From: Bordetella genomosp. 10 | Lineage (GTDB): Bacteria > Pseudomonadota > Gammaproteobacteria > Burkholderiales > Burkholderiaceae_B | Assembly: GCF_002261225.1 (NCBI RefSeq) | Contig: NZ_NEVM01000005.1 | Coordinates: forward strand, 2,976,001-3,040,000 | Direction of reading: 5' to 3' | Length of the DNA: 64,000 nt | In this document: piece after piece, positions 8,556 to 16,650 of the stretch | How positions within the stretch are numbered: the stretch's first letter is position 1 | How the letters are laid out: each line of letters opens with the position of its first letter | Program-made: the position numbers and the translations under genes | Notes under the pieces: generated by a model | Told to the model about the DNA's origin: nothing | The model's input: only the letters and a program-made list of their open reading frames with translations | Database searches by the model: none

Positions 8556-8676
8556 GTGCAATCTCCAGTGCAGGCAAGCATAGCACCGGGCCCGCCGCCG
8601 GAATCGCGCGGCTTGCCGCGGCTGGCCTTATGGTTCAACATCCCCCGCACCGACAACCTTCCCCACCGCCGACCGC

Positions 8677-10161
8677 ATGTTCGCCGAAGCCGAAGCCGAC
8701 CCCACTCTCAGCCGCGAAGCATTCAAGAAAGAGGAGACCAGGCTGCGCACCGCCCTGGTCAAATCGCAATACGCGCAACTGCAGGCCGGCGAACGCGCCC
8801 TGCTGATCGTGATCGCCGGCATCGACGGCGCGGGCAAGGGCGCCACGGTCAACCTGTTGAACGAGTGGATGGACCCGCGCCACATCCTGACCCAGGGCTT
8901 CGGCGCGCCGGACGAGCTGGAGCGGCAGTACCCGCCCCTCTGGCGCTACTGGAACGCCCTGCCGGCGAAGGGGCGCACGGCCATCGTCTTCGGGTCCTGG
9001 TACGCGCCGCTGTTGTTCGAGGGCGCGCGCAAGCGGCCCGACACCGACCGCCTGGACGCCCTGGCCGCCTCCATCCGCCGCTTCGAGGACCAGTTGTCGG
9101 CCAACGGCGTGCAGATCCTCAAGCTCTGGTTCCACCTGTCGCCCGAGGCGCAGAAGACGCGCAGCAAGCGCCTGCTGGCCTCGCCGGAGACCGCCTGGCA
9201 GGTCCTGCCCGAGGACCTGCTGGTGCAGAAGCATTTCGACCGCCTGCGCGAGTCCGGCCATCACGCGATCAGCAGGACCGACCGCCCGCATGCGCCCTGG
9301 GTGGTGATCCCCAGCGCCGACGACAACATGCGCGCCGTGTCGGCCGCGCGGGCGGTACTGCACGCGCTGCGGCGCGGCGCCGTCCGCGTCCCCGCGCCGT
9401 CGCCCACGCCCGCCGACGCCGGCGCGCGCCGGTCCGGCCGCCGCGACGTGCTGGGCAAGCTGGACTATCGCGGCAGCATCGACAAGGACGACTACGAAGA
9501 CCGCCTGGGCGTGCTGCAGGGCCGTCTGGCGCGCGCCCTGCGCGACCCGGCTTTCCGCCAGCGCGCCCTGGTCCTGGCCTTCGAGGGCCAGGACGCCGCC
9601 GGCAAGGGCGGCGCCATCCGCCGCGTGACGCAGGCGCTGGACGCGCGGCGCTACGAAATCACGCCCGTTTCGGCGCCGTCGCCACACGAACTGCTGCGCC
9701 CCTATCTCTGGCGCTTCTGGCGCCGCGTGCCCCGCCAGGGCCGCGTCGCCATCTTCGACCGCTCCTGGTACGGCCGCGTGCTGGTCGAGCGGGTCGAGGA
9801 ACTGACGCCCGCGGCGGCCTGGAAACGCGCCTATGGCGAGATCAACGACTTCGAATCGCAACTGGTGGGACACGGCGCCATCGTCCTCAAGTTCTGGCTG
9901 GCGATCAGCCGCGAGGAACAGCTCAAGCGCTTCCGCGAACGCGAGAAGTCGCCCTACAAGACCTTCAAGATCACCCAGGACGACTGGCGCAACCGGCGCA
10001 AGTGGCCGGCCTACCTGGGCGCCGCCAACGAGATGATCGCGCGCACCGACACCCTCGCCGCGCCGTGGCGCATCGTCGCCACCGACGACAAGCGCCTGGC
10101 GCGCCTGCAGGTGCTGGAACACATCGTCGAGCGCGTGGAAAAAGCGCTCGGACGCGAATGA
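8677..10161 (+). CDS. pap: Polyphosphate:AMP phosphotransferase (two-domain PPK2 class II)
   Basis: This cytoplasmic enzyme transfers phosphate from polyphosphate to AMP, giving ADP. It has 494 residues with two fused PPK2 domains. Domain 1 has Walker A GIDGAGKGAT (48-57). Domain 2 has GQDAAGKGGA (304-313) and the Walker B/lid motif IFDRSWYGR (359-367). In domain 1 the corresponding segment is VFGSWYAP: the Asp-Arg pair is gone. Domain 1 is therefore probably the structural copy and domain 2 the catalytic one, as in known PAPs. The first ATG is used; no strong Shine-Dalgarno is visible. Confidence 0.92.
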   Translation: MFAEAEADPTLSREAFKKEETRLRTALVKSQYAQLQAGERALLIVIAGIDGAGKGATVNLLNEWMDPRHILTQGFGAPDELERQYPPLWRYWNALPAKGRTAIVFGSWYAPLLFEGARKRPDTDRLDALAASIRRFEDQLSANGVQILKLWFHLSPEAQKTRSKRLLASPETAWQVLPEDLLVQKHFDRLRESGHHAISRTDRPHAPWVVIPSADDNMRAVSAARAVLHALRRGAVRVPAPSPTPADAGARRSGRRDVLGKLDYRGSIDKDDYEDRLGVLQGRLARALRDPAFRQRALVLAFEGQDAAGKGGAIRRVTQALDARRYEITPVSAPSPHELLRPYLWRFWRRVPRQGRVAIFDRSWYGRVLVERVEELTPAAAWKRAYGEINDFESQLVGHGAIVLKFWLAISREEQLKRFREREKSPYKTFKITQDDWRNRRKWPAYLGAANEMIARTDTLAAPWRIVATDDKRLARLQVLEHIVERVEKALGRE

Positions 10162-10209
10162 TCTTGGTATAAAGCGTCTTATTCCCAGCCAGCCCACGGC
10201 CCGACGCCC

Positions 10210-10674
10210 ATGACCACCCTGCATCCCGACTGTCCTCTCTGCCAGCAAGCCGGCGGCGACGTGCTCTGGCGCGGCGACCATCTGCGCGTGGTGGAGGTGG
10301 ACGACGCCGACTACCCGGGCTACACGCGCGTCATCTGGAATTCGCATATTTCCGAGATGACCAGCCTTTCGCGCCATGGCCGCGAGCTGCTCATGCAGAC
10401 CGTGTGGACCGTGGAGGAGACGCAGCGCGAGATTTTCCATCCGGACAAGGTCAACCTGGCCTCGCTCGGCAACATGGTGCCCCACCTGCACTGGCACGTG
10501 ATCCCGCGCTGGCGCGGCGACCGCCATTTCCCCGACGCCGTCTGGGCCGCGCCGCGCGTGGCGCCGGGGTCCGAAACCGAAGAATGGCAGGCGCGCATGA
10601 CGCGCGTGCGGGGCCTGATGCAGCGCTACCGCAACCGTCTGCTCGAAGCCCTGGACGCCATGCCGCGCCATTGA
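10210..10674 (+). CDS. HIT-family nucleotide hydrolase/transferase
   Basis: This 154-residue histidine-triad protein has the motif H92-L-H94-W-H96-V-I in PHLHWHVIPR, with H96 expected to be the nucleophile. A CPLC pair at residues 8-11 may bind zinc, as in HINT-type members. The family hydrolyses nucleotidyl phosphoramidates or dinucleoside polyphosphates; the substrate is unknown. It follows pap in the same orientation with a 48-bp gap containing a weak TATAAA box near 10169, so it may have its own promoter. Confidence 0.88.
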   Translation: MTTLHPDCPLCQQAGGDVLWRGDHLRVVEVDDADYPGYTRVIWNSHISEMTSLSRHGRELLMQTVWTVEETQREIFHPDKVNLASLGNMVPHLHWHVIPRWRGDRHFPDAVWAAPRVAPGSETEEWQARMTRVRGLMQRYRNRLLEALDAMPRH

Positions 10675-10754
10675 ATCCTCGGCCGCGCCGGCCCGTCCCT
10701 CGACGCGGCGCGCGCGGCCATCGGCGCCGCCGCGCCGCAGCCACAGGAATCTCC

Positions 10755-11225
10755 ATGCCGAAGTCCACGCCACGCACCGTTTCCGCCCGCCTGCCGCTGC
10801 TGCTGGGCGCGCTGCTGCTCGCCCCGGCGGCCTGGGCCGCGCGCCCCGTCAACAACACCCCCTGCCCGCCGATGATGCAGATCGCGCAGACGCCCATCGC
10901 CACGCCGCCGGGCTGGTCGCTGATGGCCGATCCCCGCCGCGACGCCAACCACCACCTGCAAGCGGTCACCTTCTTCTCCGGCGATCCCGAGGACATGGCG
11001 GCCCTGTCGCCGGACATCGAGAAGCGCACGCCTAAGGGCTATTCCTCGACCTGGCGCTTCCAGCAGCACGGCCAGCAGCAGAGCTACTGGATAGGGTGCA
11101 GCTACACCGACACCAACCTGCTCGCGATTCGCAAACTGGCCAGCAACATCAGCCAATGCGACATGACCCAGTACCTGAGCGACCGCCGGCGCCCGGGCGG
11201 ATCGGTGGATATCGTCTGTTATTGA
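10755..11225 (+). CDS. Hypothetical secreted protein (156 aa), possibly STY0301-like
   Basis: A signal peptide (about 28 residues, ending AAWAA) is followed by a small domain with four cysteines (CPPMM, WIGCSYTD, SQCDMTQY and a penultimate Cys) that could form two disulfides. The C-terminal pattern CSYTDTN...L.R.LASNISQCDM resembles STY0301-type small periplasmic proteins, but I hold this loosely. CAGGAATCT lies upstream of the ATG. Frames starting further upstream overlap the HIT gene and are not supported. Function unknown. Confidence 0.75.
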   Translation: MPKSTPRTVSARLPLLLGALLLAPAAWAARPVNNTPCPPMMQIAQTPIATPPGWSLMADPRRDANHHLQAVTFFSGDPEDMAALSPDIEKRTPKGYSSTWRFQQHGQQQSYWIGCSYTDTNLLAIRKLASNISQCDMTQYLSDRRRPGGSVDIVCY

Positions 11226-11274
11226 GGGATCGACGCCCGCCCCCCACGCGCGGCGGGCCGCCGGCTTTGGCACA

Positions 11275-12039
11275 ATGGCGACCATGCCGAACGACAACCG
11301 CCTGACCATTCCCCTCGCCACGCAACTCGCCGGCCTGCCCGACGCCTGGGCGGCCGCCCTGCGCGAACCCGCCGTGGCCCAGGCCCTGGCGCAACTGGAC
11401 GCGCTGGTCGCGCGCCGCCTGGCCGAGGGCGCCACCATCTATCCCGCCGAACCCTTCCGCGCCCTGCACGGCCTGGCGCCGGCCGACGTGCGCGTGGTGA
11501 TCCTGGGCCAGGACCCCTACCATGGGCGCGGCCAGGCCCAGGGCCTGGCCTTCTCGGTGCCGGACGACGAGCGCCGGCCGCCGAGCCTGCGCAACATCCT
11601 CAAGGAAATCGCCGCCGAATATCCGGGCGTCCCGGTCGCCGCCAACGACCTCACCCCCTGGACCCGCCAGGGCGTGCTGCTGCTGAACACCTCGCTGACG
11701 GTGGAGGACGGCCAGCCGGCCTCGCACGCCAAGCGCGGCTGGGAAGTGGTCACCGACGCCCTGATCCGCCTGGTGGCCCGCGAGCCGCATCCCAAGGTGT
11801 TCATGCTGTGGGGCGCCCACGCCCAGGCCAAGCAGGCGTTGTTGCCCCCGGACAACAGGCATCTGGTCCTGACGGCCAACCATCCTTCCCCCCTTTCGGC
11901 CCTGCGCCCGCCGCAGCCTTTCCTCGGCTGCGGCCACTTCAAACGCGCCAATGAATGGCTCCAATCCCAAGGGCAAAAAATTGTCGATTGGGGTTTGCCC
12001 GATAAAAAGCTGGCATTACAAACAGAATTCACGTTATGA
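11275..12039 (+). CDS. ung: Uracil-DNA glycosylase, family 1
   Basis: Ung excises uracil from DNA. The protein has 254 residues and both active-site motifs: the water-activating loop GQDPYHG (78-84, catalytic D80) and the leucine-intercalation loop HPSPLSA (203-209, H203). LLLNTSLTV, which binds the uracil ring through its Asn, is also present. Starts at 11275 or 11284 (MPNDNRL) are both possible. No strong Shine-Dalgarno is seen. The gene stands alone between a secreted protein and the long leader of the helicase. Confidence 0.96.
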   Translation: MATMPNDNRLTIPLATQLAGLPDAWAAALREPAVAQALAQLDALVARRLAEGATIYPAEPFRALHGLAPADVRVVILGQDPYHGRGQAQGLAFSVPDDERRPPSLRNILKEIAAEYPGVPVAANDLTPWTRQGVLLLNTSLTVEDGQPASHAKRGWEVVTDALIRLVAREPHPKVFMLWGAHAQAKQALLPPDNRHLVLTANHPSPLSALRPPQPFLGCGHFKRANEWLQSQGQKIVDWGLPDKKLALQTEFTL

Positions 12040-12364
12040 TTTGCGCGCTGCACCAATAAAGTTTCGGCACTTTCCCGCGCCTTCGTCCGGTTTCCGCATC
12101 TGGCACTCGCCTTTGCGCACCGCGTCTCCGGGTCCGGTAGTCATGCAGTCGCCGCCGGGTAAAACAGATTCCCGGCCCAAGCCGAACTTCATCGCTTCCT
12201 GACCTCCTTTCCTTTCGCCCTGCGTTCAGTTTCCAGGAACGCGCCCCGCGCATGGTTGATCCGGTCGGCTTCGATGCTCACTCAACCGCGCCAGGACCCG
12301 GCCTCCCATCCCTTCAGCCGTCCGCGCATTTTTGTTGCCGCTTATCAAGCGGCAAGGGCTAGTA
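12040..12364 (+). promoter_or_regulatory. Long leader of the DEAD-box helicase with RBS-proximal hairpin
   Basis: This 325-bp stretch has no convincing gene. It ends in a perfect stem-loop: TTGCCGCTT (12335-12343), loop ATC, AAGCGGCAA (12347-12355), just 9 nt before the ATG at 12365. The 3' arm runs into the only Shine-Dalgarno-like bases (AAGGG, 12354-12358). Long structured leaders are usual on cold-induced helicase mRNAs, so the hairpin may gate translation by temperature or by helicase feedback (inference). Confidence 0.55.
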
Positions 12365-14248
12365 ATGTCTTTCGAATCCTTGGGACTCGCTCCCACCCTG
12401 TTGTCCGCCCTCGAAGCCGCGGGTTTCAACGCCCCCACGCCCGTCCAGGCCGCCGCCATTCCGCAGGCCCTGGCCGGCCATGACCTGATGGTCTCCTCGC
12501 AAACCGGCAGCGGCAAGACCGCCGCCTTCATGCTGCCCGCGCTGAACCGCGTCGCCAAGCAGCCCGCCAACAAGGGCTCCGGCGTGCAAGTGCTGGTGCT
12601 GACCCCGACCCGCGAACTGGCGATGCAGGTCAACGACGCCACGCGCGCCTACGGCCGCAACATCGCCGACCTGCGCACCACCATCGTCGTCGGCGGCATG
12701 CCCTACGGCGCCCAGCTCAAGGCCCTGTCGCGCCGCGTCGACGTGCTGGTAGCCACCCCGGGCCGCCTGCTGGACCACCTGCAAGCCGGCCGCGTCAAGC
12801 TCAATACCGTGCACACCCTGGTGCTCGACGAAGCCGACCGCATGCTGGACATGGGCTTCATCGAGGACATCGAAACCATCCTCAGCCGCCTGCCGGCCGA
12901 ACGCCAGACCCTGCTATTCTCGGCCACGCTGGACGGCAGCGTCGCGCGCCTGGCGGCCAAGATGATGCACGAACCGCAGCGCATCGAAATCGCCGGCGCG
13001 AAGGAAAAGCACGGCAACATCACGCAGAGCCTGCTGTACGCCGACGACCTGGACCACAAGAAGCAGTTGCTGGACCACGTCCTGCGCGACGCCACGCTGG
13101 ACCAGGCCATCGTCTTCACCGCCACCAAGCGCGGCGCCGACGACCTGGCCGGTCACCTGAGCGACCAGGGCTTCGCCGCGGCCGCCCTGCATGGCGACAT
13201 GAACCAGCGCCAGCGCACCCGCACGCTGGGCCTGCTGCAACGCGGCCAGTTGCGCGTGCTGGTGGCCACCGACGTGGCGGCGCGCGGCATCGACGTGCAA
13301 GGCATCAGCCATGCCGTCAACTACGACCTGCCGATGCAGGCCGAGGACTACGTCCACCGCATCGGCCGCACCGGCCGCGCGGGCCGCGACGGCCTGGCCT
13401 TCACGCTGGCCACCCACGCGGAACGCCACAAGGTGCGCCGCATCGAGCATTTCATCGGCCAGACCATCGCGCCGCAAGTCATCGCCGGCCTGGAACCCAA
13501 GCGCGCGCCGCGTCCTTATGAAGGCGAGCGCGGCGGCAAGCGCCCCTTCGCCGGCAAGCGCCCGCAAGGCCGCGGCCGTCCCTTCGAAGGCGGCGACCGT
13601 CCCCGTTCGTTCGGCGGCGGCGACCGTCCGCAAGGCGGCTGGCGCGGTAGCGATCGCCCGGCCTACGAGCGGTCGCAGCGTCCGGAAGGCGGTTTCCGCA
13701 GCGAAGGCGGCTTCCGCGGCGAAGCGGAAGGCCGCTCCGGCGGTTTCCGTGCCGAACGCAGCGAGCGCGGCGGCTTCCGTACCGATGAGGCCTTCCGCTC
13801 CCACGCGGACAGCCGTCCCGGTGGCTTCCGTCCGGAAGCGGGTGGTCGCCCCGGTGGTTTCCACCGTGAAGGCGGCGCTCGCCCCGAGGGTGGCTTCCGT
13901 CGTGAAGGCGGCGCCCGCCCCGAAGGTGGCTTCCGTCGTGAAGGCGGCGCCCGTCCCGAAGGCGGCTTCCGTCGCGAAGGCGGCGCCCGTCCGGAAGCGG
14001 ATGGCCGCCCCGGCGGCTTCCATCGTGAAGGCGGCTCGCGTCCCGAAGGCGGCTTCCGCCGCGAAGGCAGCGCCCGTCATGAATCGGAAGGCCGTCCCGG
14101 CGGTTTCCGCGCCGAGCGCCGCGAAGGCGCCGGCGGCCGCGCCGCGGGCGAAGGTTATGCCCGCCCGGCCCGTCCGGGTTTCGAGAAGCGCGCCGGCGGT
14201 CCCGCCAAGCGTTTCGACAAACCGGGTTATGCCGGCCGCCGCGACTAA
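12365..14248 (+). CDS. DEAD-box ATP-dependent RNA helicase (RhlE-like) with repetitive RG-rich tail
   Basis: This 627-residue cytoplasmic RNA helicase has a standard core: Q motif GFNAPTPVQ (20-28), Walker A SQTGSGKT (45-52), PTREL, TPGRLL, DEAD (155-158), SAT (186-188), and the HRIGRTGRAGR arginine-finger motif (331-341). From about residue 380 on, the protein is a low-complexity basic, Gly/Arg/Phe-rich tail with a 12-residue repeat (REGGARPEGGFR). Such a tail is expected to bind RNA non-specifically and to favour phase separation. RhlE/DbpA-group helicases act in ribosome assembly and RNA decay. The tail is much longer than in E. coli RhlE. Confidence 0.92.
   Translation: MSFESLGLAPTLLSALEAAGFNAPTPVQAAAIPQALAGHDLMVSSQTGSGKTAAFMLPALNRVAKQPANKGSGVQVLVLTPTRELAMQVNDATRAYGRNIADLRTTIVVGGMPYGAQLKALSRRVDVLVATPGRLLDHLQAGRVKLNTVHTLVLDEADRMLDMGFIEDIETILSRLPAERQTLLFSATLDGSVARLAAKMMHEPQRIEIAGAKEKHGNITQSLLYADDLDHKKQLLDHVLRDATLDQAIVFTATKRGADDLAGHLSDQGFAAAALHGDMNQRQRTRTLGLLQRGQLRVLVATDVAARGIDVQGISHAVNYDLPMQAEDYVHRIGRTGRAGRDGLAFTLATHAERHKVRRIEHFIGQTIAPQVIAGLEPKRAPRPYEGERGGKRPFAGKRPQGRGRPFEGGDRPRSFGGGDRPQGGWRGSDRPAYERSQRPEGGFRSEGGFRGEAEGRSGGFRAERSERGGFRTDEAFRSHADSRPGGFRPEAGGRPGGFHREGGARPEGGFRREGGARPEGGFRREGGARPEGGFRREGGARPEADGRPGGFHREGGSRPEGGFRREGSARHESEGRPGGFRAERREGAGGRAAGEGYARPARPGFEKRAGGPAKRFDKPGYAGRRD
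13865..14008 (+). repeat. 36-bp coding tandem repeat in the helicase tail
   Basis: Four units start at 13865, 13901, 13937 and 13973, each encoding REGGARPEGGFR or a close variant. Looser copies (GGFRPEAGGRPGG, GGFHREGGSRPEGG) flank them. The near identity of adjacent units at DNA level, not just protein level, implies recent expansion. Confidence 0.85.
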
Positions 14249-14299
14249 GCGCTTACTCCCCTTTGTTGGATACCAGCCGGGCGGTAGCCCGGCGGTCGA

Positions 14300-14344
14300 A
14301 GCGGAATTCCCCATTTGCTGAAAAAATGGGGGTTCCGCTTTTTT
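14300..14344 (+). terminator. Intrinsic terminator after the helicase
   Basis: A long stem pairs AGCGGAA and CCCCATT with AATGGGG and TTCCGCT around a loop TGCTGAAA, then runs into six T. It ends 25 bp before the next start codon. Confidence 0.9.
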
Positions 14345-14369
14345 GCATTCATCGTCCCGACGCCGCCGC

Positions 14370-15542
14370 ATGACACCCCACCCCGCCTTCGAGTTCGACC
14401 CCGATACCCGCGCCCATGGCGAACGCGTCGCCCGCCACCTGCGCCAGGCCATCGCCGGCGCCGGAGGCTGGCTGCCTTTCGAGGCCTGGATGGCCGAAGC
14501 GCTGTATGCACCCGGGCTGGGCTATTACGCCGCCGGCAGCGCCAAGCTGGCCGAGGCCGCCAATGGCCAGGCGCCGACCGGCGACTTCGTCACCGCCCCG
14601 GAATTGACGCCGCTGTTCGGCCAGACGCTGGCCAACCAGGCGGCACAGATCCTGCGCGCCAGCGACAGCCTGGACGTGTTGGAATTCGGCGCCGGCAGCG
14701 GCGCGCTGGCCGCCAGCGTCATCGCCGCGCTGGACGCGCTGGGCCTGCGCGTGCGCTATGCCATCGTCGAGGTCTCCGCCGACCTGCGCGCGCGCCAGCA
14801 ACTGCGCCTGGCCTCGCTGGGCGACCGGGTCGCGTGGCTGGACCGCCTGCCCGAATCGTTCACGGGCTGCGTGCTGGCCAACGAAGTGCTGGATGCGATG
14901 CCGGTCGACCTCTTCCGCTGGGACGAACAGGAAACCCTGCGCCAGCGCGGCGTCGCCGTCGATGCCGAGGGCGGCTTCGTCTGGGAGGACCGGCCCGCGG
15001 CGGCGGACACCGCGCGCCGGGTGGCCGAGCGGATGCCGCCGCTGGCGGGCTATGTCTCCGAAATCAACCACCAGGGCGAAGCCTGGGTGCGCGGCCTGGG
15101 GCAATGGTTGCAGCGCGGCGGCGCGCTGCTGTTCGACTACGGTTTTCCGCGGCGCGAGTACTACCACCCGCAGCGCACCGGCGGCACGCTGATGTGCCAC
15201 CTGCGCCACCATGCGCACGCCGATCCCTTCCTGGCGCCGGGCTTGCAGGACATCACCGCCCACGTCGATTTCACCGCCATGGCCGATGCCGCGCTGGAAG
15301 GCGGGCTGGACGTCCTGGGCTACACCTCCCAGGCGCGCTTCCTCATGAATGCCGGCCTGATGGAACGGCTGGCCGGCCTGGACCCCAGCGACGCCGCCGC
15401 CTATGCCCGCATCGTGGCGCCGGTGCAGAAGCTGCTGTCCGAAGCGGAGATGGGCGAGCTGTTCAAGGTCCTGGCCGTCGGCCGCGGCATCGACGGGCCG
15501 CTGCTGGGCTTCAATCGCGGCGACCGGCGCGACACGCTGTAG
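14370..15542 (+). CDS. SAM-dependent methyltransferase, MidA/NDUFAF7 (DUF185) family
   Basis: This 390-residue class I methyltransferase belongs to the family of mitochondrial NDUFAF7, which methylates an arginine of complex I subunit NDUFS2. It shows GDFVTAPE (71-78), SAM-binding VLEFGAGSGALA (103-114) and the family segments LANEVLDAMPV and FDYGFPRREYYHP. The bacterial substrate is not established; a complex I role is an inference from the eukaryotic homologue. The ATG at 14370 is used. An upstream in-frame start (14343) lies inside the terminator of the helicase gene and is rejected. It is convergent with cca, 4 bp apart. Confidence 0.9.
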   Translation: MTPHPAFEFDPDTRAHGERVARHLRQAIAGAGGWLPFEAWMAEALYAPGLGYYAAGSAKLAEAANGQAPTGDFVTAPELTPLFGQTLANQAAQILRASDSLDVLEFGAGSGALAASVIAALDALGLRVRYAIVEVSADLRARQQLRLASLGDRVAWLDRLPESFTGCVLANEVLDAMPVDLFRWDEQETLRQRGVAVDAEGGFVWEDRPAAADTARRVAERMPPLAGYVSEINHQGEAWVRGLGQWLQRGGALLFDYGFPRREYYHPQRTGGTLMCHLRHHAHADPFLAPGLQDITAHVDFTAMADAALEGGLDVLGYTSQARFLMNAGLMERLAGLDPSDAAAYARIVAPVQKLLSEAEMGELFKVLAVGRGIDGPLLGFNRGDRRDTL

Positions 15543-15546
15543 GGGA

Positions 15547-16650
15547 TCAACCCGCCTCGCGCAGGGCCCGCAGGCGCGCGGCGCGCAGCGCGGGCTTGAT
15601 CTTCGCCGGATCGCCGCCTTCGGCCCGGGCGATGGCGCCGGCGTCGATGGCGCGCACCCTGGCGACGCGCGCCGACCAGGCGTCGACGTCGACCGGGCGC
15701 ACGATGGCGGCGGCCCTGAGCAGATCCAGGTAGCGCTCGGGCTTGCGCAAGGCGTCGCAACGCTCCATCAGGTCCAGTGCGGCGGCATCGTCCGCGCCGG
15801 CATCCAGCTCGGCCAGCACCACCGGCAGCAGGCGCGCCTCGTCCGTACACGCCGCCGGCACGCGCAGCCGCGCGCCCAGCGCCGCGGCGTCCGCCGCATG
15901 GCGGCAAAGCAGGGCCCAGCGCCCCGGCAGCGGCAAACCGGCCGCGGCGGCGCGGTCGAGCTCCGCCCCGGTGTCCTTGGCCAGTCCCAGGCCCGGCAGC
16001 ACGCGCGGCAGCGCGTCGCTGTCGCGCAGCACGTCCAGCATGCGCGACGGCGCATCGTTCATCAAACCGCGCGAAATCTCCTTCCACACCCGCTCCGGCA
16101 CCAGCGCATCCGCTTCACCCGCCGCCACCATCCGGCGGCAAAGGGCCAGCGTCTCCGGCGCGACGGTGAAATCCGCGAACCGCGCCGCGAATCGCGCCAG
16201 CCGCAGGATGCGCACCGGGTCTTCCTCGAAGGCCGGCCCGACGTGGCGCAGCACGCGCGCGCGCAGGTCCGCGGCGCCCCCCAGCGGATCGATCAGGCCC
16301 CCGTCGGCGGCGCGGGCAATCGCATTGACGGTGAGATCGCGCCGCCGCAGGTCGGCTTCCAGCGTGACGTCGCTGCCGGTATAGAAAGTGAAGCCCTTGT
16401 AGCCCCACCCCGATTTGCGCTCGGTGCGCGCCAGCGCGTATTCCTCGCGCGTGACCGGATGCAGGAAGACGGGAAAATCGCCGCCGACCGGCAGGAAGCC
16501 GCGCTTGGCCATCTGCTCCGGCGTGGCGCCGACGACCACCCAATCGCGGTCGCCGGCGGGCTGGCCCAGCAGCTCGTCGCGCACCGCGCCGCCGACGACG
16601 TAGACGGCCAGGCCGGCCGTGGCCGGATCGTGGGCGGGACCGGCGCTCAC
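15547..16650 (-). CDS. cca: CCA tRNA nucleotidyltransferase
   Basis: This enzyme adds or repairs the 3' CCA end of tRNAs. The 367 residues match class II enzymes: GGAVRDELL (20-28), catalytic Asp pair in DRDWVVVG (34-41), [11 protein letters not shown] (102-112) and [16 protein letters not shown] (143-158). It is shorter than E. coli Cca, and I see no clear HD phosphohydrolase signature at the C-terminus. It starts at a GTG whose bases overlap the stop of the lytic transglycosylase (GTGA), so the two genes are translationally coupled. The much longer in-frame opening upstream is a shadow of that gene. Confidence 0.93.
   Translation of the reverse strand: MSAGPAHDPATAGLAVYVVGGAVRDELLGQPAGDRDWVVVGATPEQMAKRGFLPVGGDFPVFLHPVTREEYALARTERKSGWGYKGFTFYTGSDVTLEADLRRRDLTVNAIARAADGGLIDPLGGAADLRARVLRHVGPAFEEDPVRILRLARFAARFADFTVAPETLALCRRMVAAGEADALVPERVWKEISRGLMNDAPSRMLDVLRDSDALPRVLPGLGLAKDTGAELDRAAAAGLPLPGRWALLCRHAADAAALGARLRVPAACTDEARLLPVVLAELDAGADDAAALDLMERCDALRKPERYLDLLRAAAIVRPVDVDAWSARVARVRAIDAGAIARAEGGDPAKIKPALRAARLRALREAG

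Noticed and set aside
13865..14008. Regularly spaced repeats considered as a CRISPR-like array
   Set aside because: Units are contiguous without spacers and lie in the coding frame of the helicase.
12914..14452. Minus-strand open frame with Ala/Gly/Phe repeats opposite the helicase tail
   Set aside because: Its repetitiveness merely mirrors the 36-bp coding repeat of the helicase; no start context or family match.
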